A stretch of 64,000 nt of DNA, taken from NCBI GenBank assembly GCA_001002285.1, contig LCLX01000002.1, forward strand, positions 137,215 through 201,214, given 5' to 3'. Both the position numbers and the translations under genes were made by a program. Under the pieces are notes generated by a model. It was not told the DNA's origin, did no database searches, and saw only the letters and a list, made by a program, of their open reading frames with translations. This stretch comes from Microgenomates group bacterium GW2011_GWC1_46_15. Its GTDB lineage: Bacteria > Patescibacteria > Microgenomatia > UBA1400 > UBA12028. Below, in pieces: positions 8,999 to 17,035 of the stretch. The stretch's first letter is position 1, and the number at the start of each line of letters is the position of its first letter.

Positions 8999-9832
8999 CT
9001 ATCCAATAAGGTCTTTGACAATCGCAATATTTTTCGCATCTGGTCCATCGCCGTTAAATCCTGGGACTTCTAAAATAAGTGGCAAATGGGCAAACTTGGG
9101 ATTGGTAAGAAATTGTTTCATTCTATCTTTGCCAATGCTTCCCTCCCCAACATTTTCGTGCCGATCACGACCACTTTTGAATAAATCGCGCGAGTCATTG
9201 AGATGAATGACTTTGAGTGAGTCCCAAAGATTGAGCGTGGCAATGTCTTTTTCAACAGTTTTTAAATCATATCCCGCACAAAAGGCGTGGCATGTATCAA
9301 AACACCACCCAAGCCGTGGTGAATCAACCGCATCTAAAAGCTCACGGATTTCTTTGAGATCCGAGCAGAGCTTTCCACTCTGCCCCGCGGAGTTTTCAAT
9401 CAAAAATGTACTGCTTTTAGGAGTTCCTACCAAAATTTCTTTGAGCGCTTTGACCACCCGCTGCTTACTTACAGCAAATCCTCTCCCTTGGTGACTTCCC
9501 AAATGCACAATGACTCCGCCGCCGTGAATTCTGGAGTCAAACTCAAGATCATACTTTAAAACACCAATGGATTTTGTGAGAAGATCGGGGTTATCACTCG
9601 CCAAGTTGATGAGATAAAGCGCATGCGTAAAAATTGGACCAAAGTCCTGATCTTTGCAGAACGTAATAAACGTATCGTACGGAAAACTATCAATGGGTTT
9701 GCGCGCCCACACCCGTGGAGAACCGGAAAAAACCTGCAGGCAGTTCGCGCCCATTGTCATTGCATTCTGCGCTGCCTGAACAAGACCTCCGGCAACGGAA
9801 AGATGAGCGCCAATTCTTCTTGAGATTTGCAT
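8999..9832 (-). CDS. nfo: Endonuclease IV (AP endonuclease)
   Basis: The 277-residue TIM-barrel enzyme cleaves DNA at abasic sites. Metal-ligand motifs are visible in order: GAHLS, FTHALYLINLAS, VIVHLGSHQG, LIENSAGQSGKL, CFDTCHAFCAGYD, HLNDSRD, DRHENVGEG and LEVPG. The start MQISRRIG is set by family alignment. TAGAAT at 9840-9845 lies 7 nt upstream and there is no Shine-Dalgarno, so it looks leaderless. It is divergent from the kinase-like gene at 9885 across 52 bp. Confidence 0.93.
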   Translation of the reverse strand: MQISRRIGAHLSVAGGLVQAAQNAMTMGANCLQVFSGSPRVWARKPIDSFPYDTFITFCKDQDFGPIFTHALYLINLASDNPDLLTKSIGVLKYDLEFDSRIHGGGVIVHLGSHQGRGFAVSKQRVVKALKEILVGTPKSSTFLIENSAGQSGKLCSDLKEIRELLDAVDSPRLGWCFDTCHAFCAGYDLKTVEKDIATLNLWDSLKVIHLNDSRDLFKSGRDRHENVGEGSIGKDRMKQFLTNPKFAHLPLILEVPGFNGDGPDAKNIAIVKDLIG

Positions 9833-9884
9833 ACTGCTTATTCTAGAGTAGAATATCATTCCGAGCAATTATCTATCTTATAAT

Positions 9885-10790
9885 ATGCAAAAAAATGTCG
9901 CTGAATGCATTACTCATATAGGCCAGCCCCCATGTTTATCAAAAAAGGATATTCAACGGTTTGGGTTTCTGATTACAGTGTCTTCAGTCCCCGCAATTTC
10001 AGAACATCTTACGGTTCCGCAAGCAGCTTTAGAATCGTTTATTTCTCACTTTGAAACTGTTTCGCAAACACTTTCTTTTATGTTGCGGTACACAGCAACA
10101 AAAAAAGGCATACTTCCAAAATTGATGCTGGGAGGAGCTGGTGTAACAAAATTTACAGAAGCACTTGCCCATACATTGGGGTATGCGAATATCAAAGTTG
10201 GTACGGAAATGCGGAGGATTGGAAAATTGTACGGCTTCACTAACGAAAAAGAGTTTGGCGAATTTCTTCAAAACGAAGTGCTCCGTGACCCAACATATGA
10301 TTATCAACTTGACGCCAGTGTTCTTCCACATATTCTTTCGGGAAAAAGGGTTGTTATGGATTCCAAAATATGGGCATTACTACTCGGAAGACCTCAAGCA
10401 TTTGACCAAAGAACTCCATCTTTTGTACACCCCTTTTCTCCATTAAATACTTTCCGCCCCGCACAAATAAACATTGGAGCAACAAACGAGGCACATATAG
10501 CGACCAAACGGATGTGGAATAGGCAGTTACAGATCGCAACAGAAGCGGGAATCCCTTATGAAAAAAGTCTACATGATGTTGAACAAGAGCAAATGGACCG
10601 ATGGTTCACTGATTTTATTCGCTTTTGGAAAACATATCGTATTCTTTACACACGAGCAAGTTTCATACGCAATTCTCATTATCTTATTAAAACAGATCCG
10701 AGTGTTTCTGAACTCGCCGATATTGCTCTAGCTCAATTGCGACTTGATTACGGATCTGCTTTTGTAGAGTTTTTACAACAGGTAAGTTAA
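9885..10790 (+). CDS. Cytidylate-kinase-like protein with degenerate P-loop
   Basis: From residue about 82 the 301-residue protein follows the archaeal-type CMP kinase pattern: a nucleotide loop, then GYANIKVGTEMRRIGKLYG, an EFGEFLQNEV segment, LD, and a strand GKRVVMDSKIWALL matching the usual VIDGR region. The loop itself reads GGAGVTKFT; the usual GxxGxGKST glycine before Lys is Thr here. An N-terminal segment of about 80 residues and a C-terminal helical part of about 100 are not recognised. TATAAT at 9879-9884 abuts the ATG, so translation may start further in. It may be an altered nucleotide-kinase relative; activity is uncertain. Confidence 0.55.
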   Translation: MQKNVAECITHIGQPPCLSKKDIQRFGFLITVSSVPAISEHLTVPQAALESFISHFETVSQTLSFMLRYTATKKGILPKLMLGGAGVTKFTEALAHTLGYANIKVGTEMRRIGKLYGFTNEKEFGEFLQNEVLRDPTYDYQLDASVLPHILSGKRVVMDSKIWALLLGRPQAFDQRTPSFVHPFSPLNTFRPAQINIGATNEAHIATKRMWNRQLQIATEAGIPYEKSLHDVEQEQMDRWFTDFIRFWKTYRILYTRASFIRNSHYLIKTDPSVSELADIALAQLRLDYGSAFVEFLQQVS

Positions 10791-12088
10791 AAAGACTTGG
10801 ATAAAAATGCTTTAACTTTACTTTTTATAGTCCGAAGGGTTGCACTTTTTTCCATTTCCACACGAAACTTCTTCACAAACTCCCCTCTTTGTTCTTTTTC
10901 CTTGGGCATCACAAATGGTCGCACAACTTCAACCACTTGCGCAATCCATTCAGCAATTTTTTCCATATCTTTTTCCTTCATTCCAATCGTGGTAACTGCA
11001 GGTGTCCCCAATCGCACACCAGAGGGATAGAAGGCTGAGTATGGTTCGTTTGGAATCGTGTTTTTGTTTGCATACATACCGACAATCGCCATGGCATACG
11101 CGACTTGCGTTCCACCACCAAACGCCGAGAAATCCATAATCATGAGATGATTTTCCGTTCCCCCACCCATTAATGTAATTCCGTGTTTTTTAAGCGCGTT
11201 CGCCAACGCTACCGCATTCTTTACCACTTGTTGACCGTACGTTTTAAACTCCGGCGTTGCCGCTTCACCCAGTGCCACCGCGATCCCCGCCGTTACATTA
11301 TCGTGCGGACCGCCCTGCAAACCAGGAAACACTGCCTTATCAATTTTCTCGGCTAGCTTGGGATCTTTGCCTAATCCACGTTCCGTGACCAACAGCATCG
11401 CTCCACGCGGCCCACGTAGCGTCTTGTGGGTGGTGGTCATCACAACATCGGCATACGGCACTGGCGATGGATGCACACCCGCAACAATCAAACCGGCAAT
11501 GTGTGAAATATCAGCCAACACAAACGCCCCAACCTCATCCGCAATCTCCGCAAACTCTTTGAACGGCAGGATGAATGGATATGCTGTTGTGCCAATAATC
11601 ATGAGTTTGGGTTTATGGTGATGTGCCAGCGCCCGCACCTCATCCAGATCAATGCGCGCATGAGCATTCAAGCCAAACTGGATTGTTTTAAAGTACTTTC
11701 CACTAAACGTAACGCCCGGGTGGCCGTGTGTGAGATGACCACCACTCGCGAGTTTCATTCCCATGATCGTGTCGCCAGCCTCTAGTAATCCAAACAGTAC
11801 CGCACTATTGGCAGGACTCCCACTGTATGGCTGGACATTCGCGTGCGGCACTTTAAATAGGGCGCACGCCCGTTTCACCGCCAAGTCCTCAATCTCATCA
11901 ATAATGTCATTGCCTTCGTAGTATCGGCGGTGAGGATACCCCTCCGAGTACTTGTTCATGAGTGGTGAACCAACCGCCTTTCGCACATTTTCAGATGCAA
12001 AATTTTCAGATGGAATAAGCTGAACTCCCTCGCGCTGGCGGCGAGTTTCTTTGTCAATCAGCGTAAAAAGAGGATCGTGAGAAATCAT
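10787..12088 (-). CDS. glyA: Serine hydroxymethyltransferase
   Basis: The 433-residue PLP enzyme converts serine and tetrahydrofolate to glycine and methylene-tetrahydrofolate. Motifs include LIPSENFAS, KYSEGYPHRRYYEGN, ADISHIAGLI and the PLP-lysine loop VMTTTHKTLRGPRGAM. Length matches the family. TACAAT lies 10 nt before the ATG with no Shine-Dalgarno, so the leader is at most a few nucleotides. The 3' end overlaps the convergent kinase-like gene by 4 bp. Its product feeds folD and thyA. Confidence 0.96.
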   Translation of the reverse strand: MISHDPLFTLIDKETRRQREGVQLIPSENFASENVRKAVGSPLMNKYSEGYPHRRYYEGNDIIDEIEDLAVKRACALFKVPHANVQPYSGSPANSAVLFGLLEAGDTIMGMKLASGGHLTHGHPGVTFSGKYFKTIQFGLNAHARIDLDEVRALAHHHKPKLMIIGTTAYPFILPFKEFAEIADEVGAFVLADISHIAGLIVAGVHPSPVPYADVVMTTTHKTLRGPRGAMLLVTERGLGKDPKLAEKIDKAVFPGLQGGPHDNVTAGIAVALGEAATPEFKTYGQQVVKNAVALANALKKHGITLMGGGTENHLMIMDFSAFGGGTQVAYAMAIVGMYANKNTIPNEPYSAFYPSGVRLGTPAVTTIGMKEKDMEKIAEWIAQVVEVVRPFVMPKEKEQRGEFVKKFRVEMEKSATLRTIKSKVKAFLSKSF

Positions 12089-12132
12089 GATACTGCGTAT
12101 TGTACTCTGCCAGGCGCCTGTTATGCCAACCG

Positions 12133-12873
12133 TTATGCCAACACCGACTCCACATCGGTCGCGACATACGTGCCGATATCTTCACCAAGCACCGCTTTTT
12201 TCAAGTTACCAGATTTAAACAGTTCAAATACCATGACCGGCATTTTGTTTTCCATACACATCGCCATCGCGCTGTTATCCATCACCGCGATGTTCTCGTC
12301 TTTTAGCACATCCATAAACTTGAGTGTTTTAAACCGCTTCGCATCTTTGTGCTTCGCCGGATTTTTGTCATATACGCCGTCTACTTTTGTTGCTTTCATC
12401 ACAACGTCGCAGTGGAGCTCCAACGCATGAAGCGCTGCACCTGTGTCTGTGGTTACATACGGCACGCCCGTTCCTGCAGCTAGGATCACAACGCGGCCTT
12501 TTTCGAGGTGCCGCAATGCACGGCGGCGGACGAACGGCTCCGCAACTGCTGGCATCGTGAGTGCAGACTGCGCACGCGTAGGAACACTAAGTTTTTCCAG
12601 TGCATCCTGAAGTGCAAGCGCATTCATCACCGTTGCGAGCATTCCCATATAGTCAGCCGTTGCGCGGTCAATTCCACCTTTTTCACCGGAAATTCCGCGG
12701 AAAATGTTTCCCCCGCCAATGACCAGCACTACCTGAACGCCGAGATCGTAAATATCCTTGATTTGTTTTGCCACATCCATTACGGCCATTGGGGAAATAC
12801 CGTACTCGCGGTCGCCGAGAAGCGACTCGCCGCCAACTTTGAGGAGGACGCGTTTAAATCTCGGGGATGCCAT
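12133..12873 (-). CDS. pyrH: UMP kinase
   Basis: The 246-residue amino-acid-kinase-fold protein phosphorylates UMP to UDP. It starts with the family loop VLLKVGGESLLGD, has VLVIGGGNIFRG, ADYMGMLATVMNALALQ and the late TDTGAALHALELHCDVVMKATKVDGVYDxDP-like region. AAGGAG lies 7 nt before the ATG. It sits between tmk and glyA in a pyrimidine-rich neighbourhood. Confidence 0.94.
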   Translation of the reverse strand: MASPRFKRVLLKVGGESLLGDREYGISPMAVMDVAKQIKDIYDLGVQVVLVIGGGNIFRGISGEKGGIDRATADYMGMLATVMNALALQDALEKLSVPTRAQSALTMPAVAEPFVRRRALRHLEKGRVVILAAGTGVPYVTTDTGAALHALELHCDVVMKATKVDGVYDKNPAKHKDAKRFKTLKFMDVLKDENIAVMDNSAMAMCMENKMPVMVFELFKSGNLKKAVLGEDIGTYVATDVESVLA

Positions 12874-12915
12874 ACAAAAACTCCTTTTCTATTGTCTTAA
12901 CCAGAGTATATCATG

Positions 12916-13545
12916 CTATACGTTCAGTTTTTTCGCAACACCTTTCCACACTTGATCCGCAATCTCATCAATTGTTTTCTCCGCGTCAATTGTTATCCAC
13001 CGCTTGTGGTCGTTTTTTTGCGCAAGCGTGAGGTATGCGTCACGGACTTTTTGGTGAAACTCGCGTGTTTCCATATCGAGCCGGTCCATCTTGTCTGTTT
13101 GTGCCCGCCTGCCCAGTCCCACTTCAACTGAAATGTCGAGGAGAAATGTGAGATTGGGATATGTGTCTTTTGTCGAAATCGTGTTGAGCTGCTCGATCAC
13201 ATCCACACCAAAACCACGGACAATACCTTGGTAAATCACCGAAGAGTCGCGGGTGCGGTCCATCAATACAACTTTCTGCGCCTCGAGGCTTGGTAATACT
13301 AATTCGCGGTAGAGTTGCGCACGCGCCGCCTGAAACAGCAATACTTCTGTTGTGTACGCAATGCCGACATTTTTTGCGGAAAGCACAACATCGCGGATTT
13401 GTTCGGAGATGACCGTGCCGCCCGGTTCGCGGAGTACGACAACATCAAATCCTTTTTCTGTAAGGTGATCGCGGAGGCGCTTAATTTGAACCGTTTTTCC
13501 GGACCCCTCTCCCCCTTCAAATGAAATGAGAAAACCTTTTTGCAT
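12916..13545 (-). CDS. tmk: Thymidylate kinase
   Basis: The 209-residue P-loop kinase turns dTMP into dTDP. It has FEGGEGSGKT (P-loop), LREPGGT, a DRTRDSSVIYQG motif (usual form DRYxDSSxAYQG) and a lid segment RRAQTDKMDRLD. TACAAT at 13553-13558 lies 7 nt before the ATG, with no Shine-Dalgarno. It acts directly after thyA, which lies upstream on the same strand beyond a decayed reading frame. Confidence 0.93.
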   Translation of the reverse strand: MQKGFLISFEGGEGSGKTVQIKRLRDHLTEKGFDVVVLREPGGTVISEQIRDVVLSAKNVGIAYTTEVLLFQAARAQLYRELVLPSLEAQKVVLMDRTRDSSVIYQGIVRGFGVDVIEQLNTISTKDTYPNLTFLLDISVEVGLGRRAQTDKMDRLDMETREFHQKVRDAYLTLAQKNDHKRWITIDAEKTIDEIADQVWKGVAKKLNV

Positions 13546-13550
13546 TGCGG

Positions 13551-14267
13551 TTATTGTACCCTACTTGCGACAACCAATGCGAGAAGTGCTCGTGCAATCT
13601 GAGGATCAAGTTGTGTTAATCCAAGAACATGTTTATCTTTTTCTTCAGGAGAAAGGTGGCGTAGCGGCCGAAGGGTTTGTTCAGTTGAGTAATATCTATC
13701 CATAATGCTTCCCTCGCCTTTTATATTTTGAGGAAGCCGATAATATCGCGTGGGTCTATTTCTTTCGTTCTTTTGTATTGTTGCATCTAATGTAGCCCAC
13801 AATGACACTGGATGAGGAATATGATGATAGATGAGTGACGAAAGATGTCTACCAATATTAAGAACATCACGCGGAGCAGAACGTGGACTCATATTTCCTA
13901 CCATTCCTGTAAGCACTTCAATCCCATTTGAGGCTCCACCGCTTCCATTAACATTGTGTTGGAGTATATGCGGATCAAGATCTAGGGGTCGCTGACGATA
14001 AAAATCACCTTTAACTAATGTTGTGTAAAGTAAAACAAACCACCATACATCAGCAAACTCTTTTGTAGTTTCTTATTGAAACCAACTCCCTAAAGACTGT
14101 TGAATTTTCCGTGGATCTTCTGGCGTAAACAACGGCATATATGCCAGCCTATCTTTTTTAACCAGCGAACGTCAACGAGTACTTTCTGTATCAAACACTA
14201 GTTGCGGTGGAGTAAAACGAAGAAAAACACTGCGGATAGTATGTTGCGCGGTTAGCTCCGTCGCTTG
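13551..14267 (-). pseudogene. Decayed reading frame after thyA, two in-frame stops
   Basis: Directly after the thyA stop the same frame continues for 239 codons and is broken only by TGA at 14172-14174 and TAA at 14073-14075. Both stops sit where a single C-to-T change from CGA or CAA would explain them. The longest intact piece reads 121 residues from a GTG/ATG near 13916 and contains SPRSAPRDVLNIGRHLSSL and DPQIARALLALVV. The translation looks protein-like throughout and has no family I recognise. It may be a recently lost gene, or the last 170 codons may still be expressed. Confidence 0.55.
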
Positions 14268-15905
14268 TTACGCGGGGTCTTGTGTGTACGATCTTCCGGC
14301 ACGAATTGCCTCTTCTGCTTTTTGCAGTTCCAATCCAATGTACATCATGTGCCCAGGCTCAAGAATGTAGTCCCAATCGGTAATTTGCCACGCAACTTCT
14401 TGCGCGGTACGCCCCTCAAAAATCTTGATCGCCGGTCCGCTGTCCGGCTCAAACAGCGTCGCACGGATAAGGCGGCCAGTATTTTTTGGCATTGTCGGTA
14501 ATGTTTTTGCCACTGCGTACGGAATCGACTGCGTTTTGTATTTTTGTGCAAATGCCGGCCATACATACGCTTCGCTTTCTTTAATCACTTCGACAATGAC
14601 GTTCCCGCGCGGGTCAAATCCAAAATGCACCGCGGGTGTATACCCCAACTCTTTTTCGTAGTGCTCCATCAACAAATTATCAACCAATCCAAAATCATCG
14701 GCATACATGTGCGCCGAGTGCGTAATCATCGTGAGCGGGCCCATCTTCATCCCAGCAGAGTCGGCGATATCTTTTTGGAGTTTGCGCAGGGCAAACGTGT
14801 TGCGCGGCCACCCATGCACCATGTCCTGCGACCGGAAGTGCGCGGTAAAGAAAAACTTGTTGTCCTGCACCGAACCCAACACCATCACTAAACACGGTGT
14901 GTCACCTTTATTGACTTCGTTCCAATCACGTTTTGGATCCATGGTGGTTGCGACCATTTTTTTGCTGTCCTGGCGGGTTTTGAGCAACTCTTTCATCGCC
15001 AAAATTTGATCAACTCCAAGATCCACGCGCATACGTTTTCCATAGTTGTATGCAACCCCAGGAATCTGGCGACTCGTGAGTATTTCCGCGTAGTACGCTT
15101 CCAACTCAACGCGCGTAAATGGCAGATACTCGGGAAAATAAATATCGTCAGGATTTTCGTCAGTAATCACCGCGGTCAAGTTTAAAATTTCTTTGAGTGA
15201 GTTGTCCTGGCTGTACCGCGTGTGTTTTGGCCGCCCATATTTTTGAATTTCATTCAACAGATTAAGCCAAGTTTTTGCAACTTTTGGCGCGCTCACACGG
15301 AAACCTGTTTGTTCCGACGGCATCGTACGCACTGTTACGCCCGCCTTTGGAAATGTGCGTGTTTTTGCCGAAAACGGTTCAATTGGAGTCGCAGAAAGTT
15401 CTTTGACTTTGGCGACAAAATCTGTTGCTTGCCTGCCACGCATATCCACCACATCCACAACTTTGCGGAACTCTTCCAACATATCATCCGGAATTTCTTT
15501 TTCGATTTCACCGCGCGCCGCGACAATCTTGCGTGATGTTTCATCAACGCCCTTTTGTTTGAGCATGAGAAGCGAGTGGCCAGAAAGCGACATTTCCGCA
15601 CCCCATAGGATAATGACACGAATATGCGGGTTGGCGAAAATGTTCCGAATCATCGCGTTAATCCCCTGCCCACTGTAGAGATTACCAACCGTGTTATACT
15701 CCACATCTTTGAGCAGTGTTTCAATCACCTGCCGTTCGGTCCACAAACAACACACCGCAACGTGGTGGCGTGGATTCTTGACTTTGAGAATGTCTTTATA
15801 GAGGAGGGGCCAATTGGAAAGATCAATCGCCAATGATACGGACCGTTTTGATTTTGCTGATTTAGACTGTTTTTTCGGAAGTTTCGTCTTTTTCACATTC
15901 GGCAT
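14268..15905 (-). CDS. thyA: Thymidylate synthase with MtrA-like N-terminal region
   Basis: The 545-residue protein has two parts. Residues about 30-150 resemble the MtrA-like/DUF4346 domain seen on archaeal and CPR thymidylate synthases, with NPRHHVAVCCLW and NLYSGQGINAMIRNIFANPH. Residues about 280-520 follow thymidylate synthase: YNYGKRMR (288-293), TPC with the likely catalytic Cys338, HFRSQDMVHGWPRNTFAL (356-373) for dUMP binding, and a HSAHMY near 396-401. It would methylate dUMP with methylene-tetrahydrofolate. Neighbours dcd and tmk are the steps before and after. The ATG lies 7 nt after TATGCT (15913-15918), again leaderless-like. The N-terminus is Lys/Ser-rich. Confidence 0.8.
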   Translation of the reverse strand: MPNVKKTKLPKKQSKSAKSKRSVSLAIDLSNWPLLYKDILKVKNPRHHVAVCCLWTERQVIETLLKDVEYNTVGNLYSGQGINAMIRNIFANPHIRVIILWGAEMSLSGHSLLMLKQKGVDETSRKIVAARGEIEKEIPDDMLEEFRKVVDVVDMRGRQATDFVAKVKELSATPIEPFSAKTRTFPKAGVTVRTMPSEQTGFRVSAPKVAKTWLNLLNEIQKYGRPKHTRYSQDNSLKEILNLTAVITDENPDDIYFPEYLPFTRVELEAYYAEILTSRQIPGVAYNYGKRMRVDLGVDQILAMKELLKTRQDSKKMVATTMDPKRDWNEVNKGDTPCLVMVLGSVQDNKFFFTAHFRSQDMVHGWPRNTFALRKLQKDIADSAGMKMGPLTMITHSAHMYADDFGLVDNLLMEHYEKELGYTPAVHFGFDPRGNVIVEVIKESEAYVWPAFAQKYKTQSIPYAVAKTLPTMPKNTGRLIRATLFEPDSGPAIKIFEGRTAQEVAWQITDWDYILEPGHMMYIGLELQKAEEAIRAGRSYTQDPA

Positions 15906-16057
15906 ACGCTAGAGCATAGCGGAAGAGAGAAAAACGATCAAGTGCTGGTTATTGATTTTTCTCCGCAAAAAGCTCAAGAATTATATAGACATATGTTCAT
16001 GTTTGATCTTCTTTGTTATCTTGCCCAAAAAAGAAAGCGCGGTATAGTAGATAAACC

Positions 16058-16405
16058 ATGCTCACCCCTCAGGACCTCAATGATATTCGCCAGATTGTAA
16101 CCCCGATCGTAACTGAACAAGTCGGATTGTCAGAGAATCGGCTTCGAAAGGATATTGTTTCCTCGATTGCTTCTTCTGAAGGAAAACTGCATAAAGAGAT
16201 TGTTGCTTCCGAAGAGAAACTTCGAGGCGCAATTGTTGCTTCCGAAGTTAAACTCCGTAAGGAAATTGTTTCTAAAATCCGATCGGAACATCAAAGAACC
16301 AGAACAACAATCAATGAAGTAACTGGGTTTTTTGACAGGATCGTAGTTGGGCACGACACAAAGTTTAAGAAACTTGAGCACTATCTTGGGATTTCATTGT
16401 CTTAG
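16058..16405 (+). CDS. Small coiled-coil protein
   Basis: The 115-residue protein is built from repeats of about 11-12 residues of the form SExKLxKEIVA in residues 25-80, a clear amphipathic coiled coil, followed by a segment ending in DTKFKKLEHYLGI. Such short coiled-coil proteins recur in CPR genomes; the function is unknown. A promoter with TTGCCC (16021-16026), a 16-bp spacer and TATAGT (16043-16048) ends 9 nt before the ATG. Confidence 0.7.
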   Translation: MLTPQDLNDIRQIVTPIVTEQVGLSENRLRKDIVSSIASSEGKLHKEIVASEEKLRGAIVASEVKLRKEIVSKIRSEHQRTRTTINEVTGFFDRIVVGHDTKFKKLEHYLGISLS

Positions 16406-16417
16406 TTTCACTTCCTA

Positions 16418-16978
16418 TTACTTTTCAAAATCCATCCAAATTTTGGATGGCGTTGGCGGATCCTGATCCTGGTATTTGTTTGAAGATTTCGCGTAATTCA
16501 CATCAACCGGCGAACTCATCTGCAAAAAGGCGATCTGTGCGACCCGCATGCCCGCGTAAATTTTAATCGGGATATTACTGATGTTACTCATTTCAAACGT
16601 GAGGTATCCGGAAAATCCAGGTTGTACAAAACTCGCGGTGGCGTGAATGATCAACCCAATGCGGCCAAGCGAAGAACGACCTTCCAACAAACCGATCAAA
16701 TCATTGGGAAGCGTGATTACCTCCCCCGTTGAACCAAGCACGAATTCGCGTGGATGAATCACGATGGACCCGTCTTTTGCACTTGCCTTCACAAGCTCTG
16801 TCACATCAAATGGAACTTTCACATCAATATGTGTGTGAGAGTTATTACGGAACACGCGGAAGTTTTCGTGGAGCGTGAGATCAATCGCCGCAGGGCGGAT
16901 ATGCTCGTCTTTAAGCGGATTAATAACAATTTTTTTCTGATTGAGATACGCACGGATGTCGCGGTCGGAAAGAACCAT
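16418..16978 (-). CDS. dcd: dCTP deaminase
   Basis: The 186-residue trimeric enzyme makes dUTP from dCTP. It has the active-site segment EGRSSLGRIGLIIHATASF followed by VQPGFSGYLTFEMSN, and the C-terminal nucleotide clamp KYQDQDPPTPS. The start MVLSDRDIR is supported by TACTAT at 16985-16990, 6 nt before the ATG. Whether it also has dUTPase activity, as in some relatives, cannot be told. It feeds dUMP supply for thyA. Confidence 0.92.
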   Translation of the reverse strand: MVLSDRDIRAYLNQKKIVINPLKDEHIRPAAIDLTLHENFRVFRNNSHTHIDVKVPFDVTELVKASAKDGSIVIHPREFVLGSTGEVITLPNDLIGLLEGRSSLGRIGLIIHATASFVQPGFSGYLTFEMSNISNIPIKIYAGMRVAQIAFLQMSSPVDVNYAKSSNKYQDQDPPTPSKIWMDFEK

Positions 16979-17035
16979 AGGGGCATAGTACCAAGGGCGT
17001 ACGCGAAAAGCAACGGAAGATTGTGCCATGAAAAA

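Noticed and set aside
14172..14174. TGA read as an amino acid (recoded stop, as in Gracilibacteria)
   Set aside because: Other genes here end in TGA (for example the AbiEii-like gene at 31511-31513), and the same frame also has a TAA, so decay is simpler.
14268..15905. Release-factor-like protein
   Set aside because: The TPC, FRSQD and GWPRN motifs fit thymidylate synthase much better.
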